Shown: positions 1 through 7,329 of the stretch, in pieces
How the letters are laid out: each line of letters begins with the position of its first letter
Numbering within the stretch: position 1 is the stretch's first letter
Assembly (NCBI GenBank): GCA_963746805.1
Contig: CAVVCQ010000008.1
Coordinates: 992,001 to 1,056,000, forward strand
Reading direction: 5' to 3'
Length of the DNA stretch: 64,000 bases
Origin: DATHTC01 sp963746805
GTDB taxonomy: Bacteria; Actinomycetota; Thermoleophilia; Gaiellales; Gaiellaceae
Translations under genes and position numbers: made by a program
The notes under the pieces: generated by a model
What the model saw: the letters and a program-made list of their open reading frames with translations, nothing else
Databases searched by the model: none
What the model was told of the DNA's origin: nothing

Positions 1-1111
1 GCGCCCGCCGACGGTCTCCTGGATGTGCCGGATCGAGACCTGCGCGGGCTCGCCTTGCGGGAACACGTCCTTGAGCACGTCCTGCGCGAGATCGACGGTC
101 ATCGACCGTCCGGTGAGGGAGGAGAACGCGACGACACGTGTGAGCGCGCCCTCGAGCTCGCGGATGTTCGTGGAGACGCGGCCGGCGATGAAGGTGAGCA
201 GTTGCTCGTCGCGTACCTCGATCCCGTCCGATTTGACCTTCTTGCGGAGGATCGCCTCGCGCGTCTCGAGGTCGGGCGGCTGGATGTCCGTGATCAGCCC
301 CCACTCGAACCGCGACCGCAGGCGCTCCTCGAGCGTGGCGATGTCGCGCGGCGGCCGGTCGCTCGAGAGGACGATCTGCGGCCCCGGTCTCGTAGAGCGA
401 GTTGAAGGTGTGGAAGAACTCCTCCTGGATCCGCTCCTTGCCCTCGAAGAACTGGATGTCGTCGACGAGGAGCAGGTCGTAGTTGCGGTATCGGTGCTTG
501 AAGCCCTCGATCCGCTTGTCGCGCAGCGAGTTGATGAAGTCGTTCATGAACGTCTCGCTCGTGACGTAGCGCGCGGTCAGCTGACCGGTGTGCTCGGCGA
601 CGTACTGCGCGATCGCCTGCATCAGGTGCGTCTTGCCGAGCCCGGTGCCCCCGTAGATGAAGAGCGGGTTGTACGCCTGGGCCGGCGCCTCCGCGACCGC
701 GAGCGCGGCCGCGTGCGCGAACCGGTTCGACGAGCCGATGACGAACGAGTCGAAGGTGTACTTCGAGTTGAGCGGGCCCTCGGTGCGCGGCACTCGCTCC
801 GCGACGGGCGCGAGCGGGTCGATGCCGCCGGGCGGCGTCGCGTGCCGGCCGTCGCGGACGGTGATCTGGATCCGGCGCTCGCGCCCCGTCGCGTCCTGGA
901 CGATCGCGCGCAGCAGGCCGACGTAGTGGCCCTCGATCCACTCGCGCGTGAAGTCGTTCGGGACCGCGACGACGAACGCGTCGTCCGAGACGTCGACCGC
1001 CTCCGCGTCCCCGAACCAGGTGCGGTAGGTGGTCTCGTTGAGCGCCCCCTGAAGCCGACTGGCAACCTCGTTCCATGCGCTCTCGACAGTCAGCTCGACT
1101 GGGGGATCCAC
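1..1111 (-). CDS. dnaA: Chromosomal replication initiator DnaA (3' end cut off, one frameshift)
   Basis: DnaA binds DnaA boxes at oriC and opens the duplex. On the minus strand the N-terminal domain reads NEVASRLQGALNETTYRTWF, followed by the AAA+ domain with NPLFIYGGTGLGKTHL (Walker A) and LLVDDIQFFEGKERIQEEFF (Walker B). The chosen start is GTG at 1109-1111, with an AGGAGG stretch about 14 nt upstream. The frame breaks after NSLYETG, where a run of four C (plus 382-385) carries one base too many. Removing it restores GPQIVLSSDRPPRDIATLEE. The reading frame then runs off the left edge before the C-terminal box-binding domain. The disruption is most likely a sequencing error because the gene is essential. 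Confidence 0.93.
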   Translation of the reverse strand, partial: MDPPVELTVESAWNEVASRLQGALNETTYRTWFGDAEAVDVSDDAFVVAVPNDFTREWIEGHYVGLLRAIVQDATGRERRIQITVRDGRHATPPGGIDPLAPVAERVPRTEGPLNSKYTFDSFVIGSSNRFAHAAALAVAEAPAQAYNPLFIYGGTGLGKTHLMQAIAQYVAEHTGQLTARYVTSETFMNDFINSLRDKRIEGFKHRYRNYDLLLVDDIQFFEGKERIQEEFFHTFNSLYETGAADRPLERPAAARHRHARGAPAVAVRVGADHGHPAARPRDARGDPPQEGQIGRDRGTRRATAHLHRRPRLHEHPRARGRAHTCRRVLLPHRTVDDRRSRAGRAQGRVPARRARAGLDPAHPGDRRRA

Positions 1112-1436
1112 GCCTGCGGTCTCACTCCTCCTCGACGAAAACGATGCGCGAGCTTACCAGCCCGCCCTCGAGCCGACCCTACCCGTCACAACGGCCCGCA
1201 GCAACCACAAAAGGCCGCTCTTTGCAGGGGTTTTCTTGCCCGGCAACATCCTCTCCACACCTGTGGAAAGTTACGGGGATAACCCCGTGCCCGAAGTGCG
1301 ACGCGCCCGCAAGCGGCCCCTTTCTCGTCTCTGTCTCCACCCTGTGGAGAACCGGTGAACGCCCGTCCGTGTCTATACTCCGGCCCGCGCCGCCGCACCG
1401 GCGGCCTCTCTTTGGCCTCCCACCTTTCGAGCCTCC
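1112..1436. promoter_or_regulatory. dnaA-rpmH divergent intergenic region with DnaA-box-like sites
   Basis: This 325-nt region has no gene. It holds four sites resembling the 9-mer TTATCCACA: CTCTCCACA at 1251-1259 (7/9), TGTGGAAAG at 1262-1270 (7/9, reverse), a GTTATCCCC-type site near 1275-1283 (reverse) and TGTGGAGAA at 1343-1351 (8/9, reverse). The first two face each other, 2 nt apart. A TATACT -10 hexamer lies at 1374-1379, about 57 nt before the rpmH ATG. The sites could serve dnaA autoregulation or be part of the origin. The usual actinobacterial oriC lies between dnaA and dnaN, outside this window. Confidence 0.5.
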
Positions 1437-1571
1437 ATGAAGCGCACCTACCAGCCGAACGTCCGCCGCCGGAAGCGCAAGCACGGCTTCCGCAACCGGA
1501 TGTCGACCCGCGCCGGCCGCCTCATCCTGAAGCGCCGCCGGAACAAGGGCCGCAAGCGCCTTTCCGCCTGA
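1437..1571 (+). CDS. rpmH: 50S ribosomal protein L34
   Basis: This 44-residue, highly basic protein is part of the large ribosomal subunit. It begins MKRTYQPNVRRRKRKHGF and contains RNRMSTRAGR and RRRNKGRKRLSA, the invariant L34 signature at full family length. It sits between dnaA (divergent) and rnpA, the near-universal bacterial order. A TATACT hexamer at 1374-1379 is the likely promoter -10. The coding sequence ends 8 nt before the rnpA start, so the two are cotranscribed. Confidence 0.98.
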   Translation: MKRTYQPNVRRRKRKHGFRNRMSTRAGRLILKRRRNKGRKRLSA

Positions 1572-1579
1572 GCGCGGCC

Positions 1580-1927
1580 GTGCAGCGACGGAATCGACTC
1601 TCGCGGTCCCGCGACTTCGACGCGGTCTACCGTCACGGCCGGTCGGTCGCGACGCGGTTCCTCGTGCTGCACTGGTTCCCGCGCGAGGAAGAGGACGGCG
1701 AGCCCCGGCTCGGCCTCTCGGTGCCGCGCGCCGTCGGCAACGCGGTCACGCGCAACCGGATCAAGCGGCAGCTCCGCGAGGTCTGGCGCGGGCTCCTGCC
1801 GGACGTGGCGCCGGGCCACGACTACGTGCTGATCGTTCGTCCGGGGCTGCCCGACGCGGTCGAGACGCGCGGGTACGAGTGGCTGCAGGAGCGCGTCGCC
1901 GAGGTGCTCGCGAAGCGGGCGGCATGA
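1580..1927 (+). CDS. rnpA: Ribonuclease P protein component
   Basis: This is the protein subunit of RNase P, which helps the RNA subunit bind precursor tRNA for 5' maturation. The 115-residue product starts at GTG 1580 (VQRRNRLSRSRDFDAVYRHG) and contains LGLSVPRAVGNAVTRNRIKR, the family RNR-type motif that contacts RNA. Its length is normal for the family. It lies 8 nt after rpmH and shares ATGA with yidD (1924-1927), which implies translational coupling within the rpmH-yidC operon. Confidence 0.96.
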   Translation: MQRRNRLSRSRDFDAVYRHGRSVATRFLVLHWFPREEEDGEPRLGLSVPRAVGNAVTRNRIKRQLREVWRGLLPDVAPGHDYVLIVRPGLPDAVETRGYEWLQERVAEVLAKRAA

Positions 1928-2178
1928 CGGCGCGGCTCCTCGTCGGCCTCGTCCGCGTGTACCAGCTGGTGCTGAGCCCGCTGCTCGGCGACCGCTGCAA
2001 GTACCACCCCACGTGCTCGCAGTACGCGATCGACGCGCTGCGCGAGCACGGCGCCGCCCGCGGCACGGTCCTCGCGGCGTGGCGCGTGCTGCGCTGCAAC
2101 CCGTGGAGCGCCGGCGGCGTCGACCACGCGCGCGAGCAGACGCTCTTCCGCCGCTCGCCGCGCGGGAGGCACGCGTGA
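1924..2178 (+). CDS. yidD: Membrane protein insertion efficiency factor YidD
   Basis: YidD is a small peripheral membrane protein that aids insertion of membrane proteins together with YidC. The 84-residue product has the family core LVRVYQLVLSPLLGDRCKYH, PTCSQYAIDALREHG and WRVLRCNPWSAGGVDH, including the conserved Cys residues of the CKYHPTCS and RCNPW motifs. The ATG overlaps the rnpA stop, and its own TGA overlaps the GTG of yidC (2175-2178). Gene order and length are both standard. Confidence 0.95.
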   Translation: MTARLLVGLVRVYQLVLSPLLGDRCKYHPTCSQYAIDALREHGAARGTVLAAWRVLRCNPWSAGGVDHAREQTLFRRSPRGRHA

Positions 2179-2993
2179 TCGTCGCCGGGATCCTCTCGCC
2201 GATCGAGAACGTCCTCACGGCGGCGCTCGAGTGGTTCCACTCCTCGTTGGGGCTGCCGTGGGCATGGGCGATCGTCGTGCTCACCCTCGTCGTGCGGATG
2301 CTGCTCGTGCCCCTGACCGTGCGGCAGATCCACTCGATGCAGAACCTGCAGAAGCACGCTCCCGAGATGAAGGCGATCCAGGAGCGATACAAGAACGACA
2401 AGCTGAAGCAGCGCGAGGAGTTGATGGCGTTCTACAAGGAGAACAACATCAACCCTGCGGCGTCCTGCCTGCCGATCCTCCCGCAGATCCCGATCTTCAT
2501 CTCGCTGTACTTCGTGCTGAAGGACTTCGAGCAGGAGGTCTTCCCGAACTACCCGGACAGCGACCTCGGCTGGCTCGGTCTCGTCCCGAACATCACCGAT
2601 CCGGCGAACGCGCACTGGTCGGGGTACGTCCTGATCGTCGTCTACGCGGCCTCGCAGCTCACCTCGACGCTGCTGATGTCGACGACGATGGACCGGATGC
2701 AGCGGACGATTCTCATCGTCCTGCCGCTCGCCTTCGTGTTCGTGATCGTGAACTTCCCGGCGGGGCTCGTCCTGTACTGGGTGACCTCGAACCTGTGGAC
2801 GACGGGTCAGGGGCTCGTGACGCGCCAGCTGATGCCGAAGGCGGCGGTCGCGCCGCCCAAGCGCTCGTCCCGCACGCCGCCGAAGACCGCCCCGGCGACG
2901 GCGAAGGCCGCTGCCCCGGAGCAGGCGCAAGGCCAGGCCTCGTCGCCCGCGCCCGTGCGCAAGGTCAAGCGGAAGAAGAAGGCACGGCGGTAG
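2175..2993 (+). CDS. yidC: Membrane protein insertase YidC (Oxa1 family)
   Basis: YidC inserts and folds proteins in the cytoplasmic membrane. The 272-residue, Gram-positive-type product lacks the large periplasmic domain. Membrane segments are visible near residues 27-47 (AWAIVVLTLVVRMLLVPLTV), 97-118 (SCLPILPQIPIFISLYFVL), 155-172 and 185-215. A charged cytoplasmic loop (EMKAIQERYKNDKLKQREEL) separates the first two. The C-terminus is Ala/Pro/Lys-rich and ends in KVKRKKKARR, a basic tail typical of YidC homologues that touch the ribosome. The GTG start overlaps the yidD stop. Confidence 0.95.
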   Translation: MIVAGILSPIENVLTAALEWFHSSLGLPWAWAIVVLTLVVRMLLVPLTVRQIHSMQNLQKHAPEMKAIQERYKNDKLKQREELMAFYKENNINPAASCLPILPQIPIFISLYFVLKDFEQEVFPNYPDSDLGWLGLVPNITDPANAHWSGYVLIVVYAASQLTSTLLMSTTMDRMQRTILIVLPLAFVFVIVNFPAGLVLYWVTSNLWTTGQGLVTRQLMPKAAVAPPKRSSRTPPKTAPATAKAAAPEQAQGQASSPAPVRKVKRKKKARR

Positions 2994-3664
2994 TGCCCGG
3001 CGACGTCCGCGTGGAGGCGACGGGCGAGACCGTCGGTGAGGCGAAGTGGAACGCGCTGCGCGAGCTCGAGCGGCTGCATCCGCGCGCCGACCTCGACGCG
3101 GTCGAGTTCCAGGTCGTGTCCGAGGGCGAGCGCGGGCTGCTGGGAGTCGGCTACGCGCCGGCGCGGGTGGTGGCGGTCGCGCCCGAGTCGGACGGGACGC
3201 CGGCGGTCGAGGAGAGCCCGCTCGCAGCCGACGTGCGGTCTCTGGTCACGCTCGTCGTCGAGGAGCTCGGGATCCCGTGCCGGATCGACGTCACGGAGGA
3301 CGCGGAGTCCGTCGTCGCCTCGTGCTCGGGGCCCGACCTCGGGATGCTCATCGGCAAGCACGGACAGACGATCGACGCGATCCAGTACCTGGCGAACGCG
3401 ATCGCGGCGAAGGGCCGGCAGGAGCCGCGGAAGGAGATCGTCGTCGACGCCGCCGGCTACCGCGCCCGGCGCCGCGCGACGCTCGAGTCGCTCGCGCTCC
3501 GGATCGCGGAGCAGGCGCTCGCGACGAGGGAGCCCGTCGCGCTCGACCCGATGACGGCTGTCGAGCGGAAGGTCGTCCACCTGCGGCTCAAGGACGTGCC
3601 CGGCGTCGAGACGACCAGCGACGGCACCGAGCCGAACCGGTACGTCGTCGTCCACCCTGTCTGA
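2993..3664 (+). CDS. jag: RNA-binding protein Jag/KhpB (Jag-N, KH and R3H domains)
   Basis: Jag (KhpB) is a cytoplasmic RNA-binding protein linked to cell elongation and small-RNA function in Gram-positive bacteria. The 223-residue product has an N-terminal Jag domain (EATGETVGEAKWNALRELER), a KH domain around residues 85-160 with the GxxG loop in LGMLIGKHGQTIDAIQYLAN, and a C-terminal R3H domain (YRARRRATLESLALRIAEQA). The GTG start at 2993 overlaps the yidC TAG by one base, as expected for this operon. Confidence 0.93.
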   Translation: MPGDVRVEATGETVGEAKWNALRELERLHPRADLDAVEFQVVSEGERGLLGVGYAPARVVAVAPESDGTPAVEESPLAADVRSLVTLVVEELGIPCRIDVTEDAESVVASCSGPDLGMLIGKHGQTIDAIQYLANAIAAKGRQEPRKEIVVDAAGYRARRRATLESLALRIAEQALATREPVALDPMTAVERKVVHLRLKDVPGVETTSDGTEPNRYVVVHPV

Positions 3665-3698
3665 GCCGCCGCCGCTGCTCGAGCGCTGGCTCGACGCG

Positions 3699-4253
3699 GT
3701 GCTCGCGACGCCGGGGCTGACGGCGCTGCAGGACCGGGACGAGGCCCGGCGCGTGCTGCTCGAGGACGCGCTGCGCGGCGTGGAGCTCGTCGGGGCGATG
3801 TCGGGGCCGATCGTGGACGTCGGCTCGGGCGGGGGGACGCCCGGGATCCCGCTGGCCGCCGCGCTTCCGCAGCGAGAGGTGACGCTCGTCGAGGCGGAGC
3901 GGCGCAAGGCGTCGTTCCTCGAGCGCTGGACGGAAGAGCTGCCGAACCTGCGGGTCGTGTGGGGACGGGCCGAGGAGCAGCCCGTCGAGGCGTGGGGCGT
4001 CGCGGTCGCGAAGGCTCTGGCGCAGCCACCCACGGCGGCGGAGTGGTGCCTCCCGCTCGTGCGCGAGGGCGGCTCGGTTGTGCTCTGGGTCGGGCCGTCG
4101 GCGGAGCCCGAGCGGGTGGCCGAGGCGGCGGCGCAGGTCGCGGGGGAGCTCGTGCCGGCCCCGGAGGGCTTCCTCGTCCTCCGCAAGACGGGCCCGACGC
4201 CGGAGGGGTTCCCGCGCCGGGCCGGCGTGGCGAGGAAGCGCCCGCTCGCGTGA
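3699..4253 (+). CDS. rsmG: 16S rRNA (guanine527-N7)-methyltransferase RsmG
   Basis: RsmG (GidB) methylates G527 of 16S rRNA using S-adenosylmethionine. The SAM-binding motif IVDVGSGGGTPGIPLAAALP is clear near residue 38, followed by VTLVEAERRKASFLERW. The 184-residue form from GTG 3699 is slightly short. The frame stays open upstream (LLERWLDA) without ATG, GTG or TTG, so translation could begin at CTG 3657 or a small sequence error may hide the start. It lies between jag and parA, the usual location. Confidence 0.88.
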   Translation: MLATPGLTALQDRDEARRVLLEDALRGVELVGAMSGPIVDVGSGGGTPGIPLAAALPQREVTLVEAERRKASFLERWTEELPNLRVVWGRAEEQPVEAWGVAVAKALAQPPTAAEWCLPLVREGGSVVLWVGPSAEPERVAEAAAQVAGELVPAPEGFLVLRKTGPTPEGFPRRAGVARKRPLA

Positions 4254-4510
4254 CGAGCGTGTGCCGTTCCGTCCACACGCGTCCGAAGCAGACGAACCGG
4301 GGACTGTCCCTGGGTCACGGCCGCGGCAGCCATGGCGGCTGTGCCGAGACCGTGACGATTCGTCCACAGGCATGGCCGGAGCTGGTGGTGGGTGGCATAC
4401 CTGTGAGGCGACGGCTGCCGAGTACGTGCGGAATGTGCGCTGGAAAGGCGGTTCGGTGACGCCTGCGCCCACGCCCGGCTAGACGCCGCCGAGGCGTCCG
4501 CCTGCGCCAG

Positions 4511-4516
4511 TAGCCT
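4511..4516 (+). promoter_or_regulatory. -10 element for leaderless parA
   Basis: TAGCCT lies 6 nt upstream of the parA GTG, so transcription would begin at or next to the start codon. No TTGACA-like -35 is evident. The rest of the 269-nt rsmG-parA gap holds a GGGACTGTCCC palindrome near 4298 and nothing else that I can name. No parS-like sequence is visible there. Confidence 0.5.
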
Positions 4517-4522
4517 GACTCC

Positions 4523-5278
4523 GTGGCAGGCCGGGTCTACGCGCTCGCGAACCAGAAGGGCGGCGTCGGGAAGACGACGACCGCGATCAATCTCGCCGCC
4601 TGCCTGGCCGAGGCAGGCCAGCGGGCGCTGGTGATCGACCTCGACCCGCAGGCGAACGCGACCTCAGGTCTCGGCGCGCGCGCCAACGGCGTCTCGAGCT
4701 ACGACCTCCTCGACGGGGCGCCGCTCGCCGAGCTGACGACGCCGACGCGGTTCCCGAACCTCGACCTCGTCCCCGCGAAGCCCGACCTCGCCGGCGCAGT
4801 CGTCGAGCTCGCCCGTCGCGACGACGCCGACCGGTACCTCGCCGAGGCGCTCGCCGGCGCCACGGACGGCTGGGACTTCGTCTTCCTCGACTGCCCGCCG
4901 TCGCTCGGCCCCCTCACGGTCAATGCACTCGCGGCGGCCGACCGCGTGCTCGTGCCGGTGCAGGCCGAGTACTACGCGCTCGAGGGCCTGGCCCAGCTGG
5001 TCGAGTCGGTCGACCTGATCCGCGTCCGGCTCAACCCGCGGCTCCGGATCGGCGGCGTCCTCCTGACGATGGTCGACGGTCGCACGCGCCTGGCCGCGGA
5101 GGTCTCGGACGAGGTGCGGCGGCACTTCGGCGAGCTCGTGTTCTCCACGGTCGTCCCGCGCTCGGTGCGCCTGGCCGAGGCTCCGAGCCACGGACTGCCG
5201 GTGATCGCGTACGACCGTCGCTCCCCCGGCGCCGACGCGTACTGGAAGGTGGCGATGGAGCTTGTCGACCGTTCCTAG
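4523..5278 (+). CDS. parA: Chromosome partitioning ATPase ParA/Soj
   Basis: ParA is a deviant-Walker ATPase that, with ParB, segregates the origin region. The 251-residue product shows the KGGVGKTTTAINLAACLAEA P-loop with its signature lysine at residue 11, the A' motif LVIDLDPQANATSGLG, and VFLDCPPSLGPLTVNALAAA (Walker B). The GTG start has a -10-like TAGCCT 6 nt upstream, so the message is probably leaderless. The 3' end overlaps parB by 17 nt. Its location near dnaA supports the chromosomal Soj role. Confidence 0.96.
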   Translation: MAGRVYALANQKGGVGKTTTAINLAACLAEAGQRALVIDLDPQANATSGLGARANGVSSYDLLDGAPLAELTTPTRFPNLDLVPAKPDLAGAVVELARRDDADRYLAEALAGATDGWDFVFLDCPPSLGPLTVNALAAADRVLVPVQAEYYALEGLAQLVESVDLIRVRLNPRLRIGGVLLTMVDGRTRLAAEVSDEVRRHFGELVFSTVVPRSVRLAEAPSHGLPVIAYDRRSPGADAYWKVAMELVDRS

Positions 5279-6107
5279 ACGAGGGCTCGGCCGCGGCCTC
5301 GAGGTGCTGATCGGCGGCGCCGGCGACGTCCGCGAGCTCGCGGAGCTGGCCGTCGCCGAGATCCACCCGAACCCGCGACAGCCGCGACGGCACTTCGAGG
5401 CCGAGGCGGTCAGCGGTCTCGCGGAGTCGATCCGCGAGCAGGGGCTGATCCAGCCGGTCGTGGTGCGTCCGCGCGACGCGGGCGGCTACGAGCTCATCGC
5501 GGGCGAACGGCGGTGGCGCGCGGCGCGCGAGGCCGGCATGCAGACGCTCGCCGCGGTCATCCGCACGGCCGGCGACCGCGACGCGCTGCTGCTGGCCGTG
5601 GTCGAGAACGTCGCCCGCGAGGACCTGAGCCCGGTCGAGGAGGCGCGCGCGTACGCCGTGCTGCTCGACGAGTTCGCGCTCTCCCTCGGCGAGGTGGCCG
5701 CGCGGGTCGGCCGCTCGAAGCCGGCGGTGTCGAACCGCGTGCGCCTGCTCGAGCTCCCGCCGGACGTGCTCGGCATGGTCGAGCGCGGCCAGCTCACCGA
5801 GGGCCATGCGCGCGCCGTCCTCGCGGTCCCCGACCAGGACGGCCGCCGCCGCCTCGCGCGCCGGATCGTCCAGAAGGGGATGACCGTCCGCGCCGCCGAG
5901 CAGGCCGCGCGTTGGTCCGGCGCCCGCACGCGTCCCCGCCGCGCCGCCGCCACGGTCGATCCGGAGCTCGCCGCGCGCGTCCGCGCCGGGCTCGAGCGCC
6001 TGACGGGGAAGCCGGTCCGCGTCACGGGCACGCGCATCGAGATCCCCTACGGCGACGAGTACGAGCTCGCGGAGCTCGCCGAGGCGCTCGAGCGCAGCGA
6101 GCCGTAA
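5262..6107 (+). CDS. parB: Chromosome partitioning protein ParB/Spo0J
   Basis: ParB is a CTP-dependent DNA clamp that loads at parS sites. The 281-residue product starts at TTG 5262 (LSTVPRRGLGRGLEVLIGG, the conserved N-terminal ParA-activating segment). It carries the ParB/Srx domain with IHPNPRQPRRHFEAEA and GYELIAGERRWRAAREAGM (the GERRxRA CTP-binding motif), VVENVAREDLSPVEEARAY, and a helix-turn-helix (LGEVAARVGRSKPAVSNRVR). It is translationally coupled to parA by overlap. Confidence 0.95.
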   Translation: MSTVPRRGLGRGLEVLIGGAGDVRELAELAVAEIHPNPRQPRRHFEAEAVSGLAESIREQGLIQPVVVRPRDAGGYELIAGERRWRAAREAGMQTLAAVIRTAGDRDALLLAVVENVAREDLSPVEEARAYAVLLDEFALSLGEVAARVGRSKPAVSNRVRLLELPPDVLGMVERGQLTEGHARAVLAVPDQDGRRRLARRIVQKGMTVRAAEQAARWSGARTRPRRAAATVDPELAARVRAGLERLTGKPVRVTGTRIEIPYGDEYELAELAEALERSEP

Positions 6108-6137
6108 CCGATCCGCGTCGGGGGTCGTTGACCCGGT

Positions 6138-6386
6138 GTGCACGCGGTGTGGCAGCTCGACCTCGAGTCGCTCGAGGCGATCTCGCAGGACGACAGCGCC
6201 AGGAGGATCTTCCTGCGCATGTCCGCGATGTCCCAGGAGGGCACGCTCGAGACGTTCCTCCGCGAGCTGAACGTCGACCCGGAGCTCGACGAGGACACGA
6301 AGGCGACGCTCTCGGAGCTCGGGCGCGACCAGGGCTTCCTGCTCGCCGTCGAGGACTACTGCCGCCGCACCCACATCGTCCACTAG
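6138..6386 (+). CDS. Small acidic protein of unknown function
   Basis: An 82-residue, acidic, probably helical cytoplasmic protein (HAVWQLDLESLEAISQDDSA, then RRIFLRMSAMSQEGTLETFL). No family is recognised. It starts at GTG 6138, 30 nt after parB, and is followed by a GC-rich hairpin at 6396-6414, consistent with being the last gene of the parAB unit. Codon usage matches the neighbours and there is no membrane segment. Function is unknown. Confidence 0.6.
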   Translation: MHAVWQLDLESLEAISQDDSARRIFLRMSAMSQEGTLETFLRELNVDPELDEDTKATLSELGRDQGFLLAVEDYCRRTHIVH

Positions 6387-6395
6387 AGACGACGA

Positions 6396-6414
6396 AGGCC
6401 CCTCGTCGGGGCCT
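6396..6414. terminator. Hairpin between parB operon and tRNA-Ile
   Basis: AGGCCCC-TCGTC-GGGGCCT is a perfect 7-bp stem lying 9 nt after the 6138-6386 gene and 6 nt before the 3' end of the convergent tRNA. It has no T-run. It could end transcription from both sides. Confidence 0.5.
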
Positions 6415-6420
6415 CGGGAG

Positions 6421-6494
<74 letters not shown>

Positions 6495-6550
6495 GGGGAG
6501 GCCGGATTGTAGCCACGTTTCCAGGGAGCGCCCCTGAGCTATCCTCGAAA

Positions 6551-7063
6551 ATGGAGGCACCCAGGCTGATGCAGGAGATGGTCATCTACGGCGTGAGCTT
6601 CGACCTGGTCGGCAAGCAGCCGATCGTGCTCCTCAAGACCGCCGACGGGAACAAGTTCCTGCCGATCTGGATCGGCCACTCGGAGGCCGCGGCGATCCTG
6701 ATGAAGCTCCAGAACTCGTCGAGCCCGCGGCCGCTCACGCACGATCTCTTCACCGACGTGCTCGGCCAGCTCGACGCCCGCGTCACCCGTGTCGCCGTCA
6801 CCGAGCTGCGCGAGAACACCTTCTACGCGCAGATCACCGTGCAGCAGAACGGCAGCGAGCTCGAGATCGACTCGCGCCCCTCGGACGCGATCGCGCTCGC
6901 GATCCGCGTCGACGCCCCGATCTTCGTCGCGGACGACGTGATCGAGGAGTCCGGCATCGAGTTCGAAGGCGAGGAGGTCGACCAGGAGGAGATGGTCGAC
7001 GAGTTCAAGCGGTTCCTCGACCGCGTCTCGCCCGACGAGTTCGCCTCCGAGCAGGACGACTAG
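6551..7063 (+). CDS. Bifunctional nuclease family protein (DUF151)
   Basis: DUF151 (BFN) proteins are small nucleases reported with RNase and DNase activity. The 170-residue product has the family core GVSFDLVGKQPIVLLKTADG, LPIWIGHSEAAAILMKLQ and RPSDAIALAIRVDAPIFVAD, then an acidic C-terminus. The ATG at 6551 has a TATCCT -10 hexamer ending 5 nt upstream, which suggests a leaderless message. An inner ATG (residue 7, MQEMVIYGV) is an alternative start. Its TAG shares CTAG with the convergent chorismate mutase stop. Confidence 0.9.
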   Translation: MEAPRLMQEMVIYGVSFDLVGKQPIVLLKTADGNKFLPIWIGHSEAAAILMKLQNSSSPRPLTHDLFTDVLGQLDARVTRVAVTELRENTFYAQITVQQNGSELEIDSRPSDAIALAIRVDAPIFVADDVIEESGIEFEGEEVDQEEMVDEFKRFLDRVSPDEFASEQDD

Positions 7064-7329
7064 CCGAGCTCGCGCTTCGTCAGCGCGAGCACATGCTCGA
7101 CGAGGTCGCGCAGCCCGTCCTCGGAGAGCGGGCCCGGGTTCGCCTCCTGGAGCGCGCGCAGCAGCTCCCGTTCCCGGTTCGGGTCGAGGAAGGAGATCCC
7201 GTGAGCCTCCTTGTACGCCTTCAGCTCGGCGACGAGCCCGATTCGTGCGTTGACGGCCTCCACGAGCGCGCGGTCGGCGGCGGCGATCCGCTGCCGGTAG
7301 GCCTCGACCGTGTCGTCCGGCCCGCTCAC
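7060..7329 (-). CDS. Chorismate mutase (AroQ class, monofunctional)
   Basis: Converts chorismate to prephenate for Phe/Tyr synthesis. The 89-residue all-helical product has the AroQ pattern TVEAYRQRIAAADRALVEAV, IGLVAELKAYKEAHG (with conserved Arg/Lys active-site residues) and LDPNRERELLRAL. It is a typical short AroQ-gamma/delta-like form. The GTG start (7327-7329) overlaps the TGA of the upstream L,D-transpeptidase gene, so the CPBP-LDT-chorismate mutase genes form one coupled operon. The combination is metabolically mixed. Confidence 0.85.
   Translation of the reverse strand: MSGPDDTVEAYRQRIAAADRALVEAVNARIGLVAELKAYKEAHGISFLDPNRERELLRALQEANPGPLSEDGLRDLVEHVLALTKRELG

Noticed and set aside
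1355..1579. Upstream extension of rnpA
   Set aside because: The frame is open but overlaps rpmH in another frame. RnpA homology begins at VQRRNRLSRSRDF after GTG 1580.
4254..4522. Possible parS site near parAB
   Set aside because: I searched by eye for TGTTTCACGTGAAACA-like palindromes and found none in the gap or in the parAB genes.
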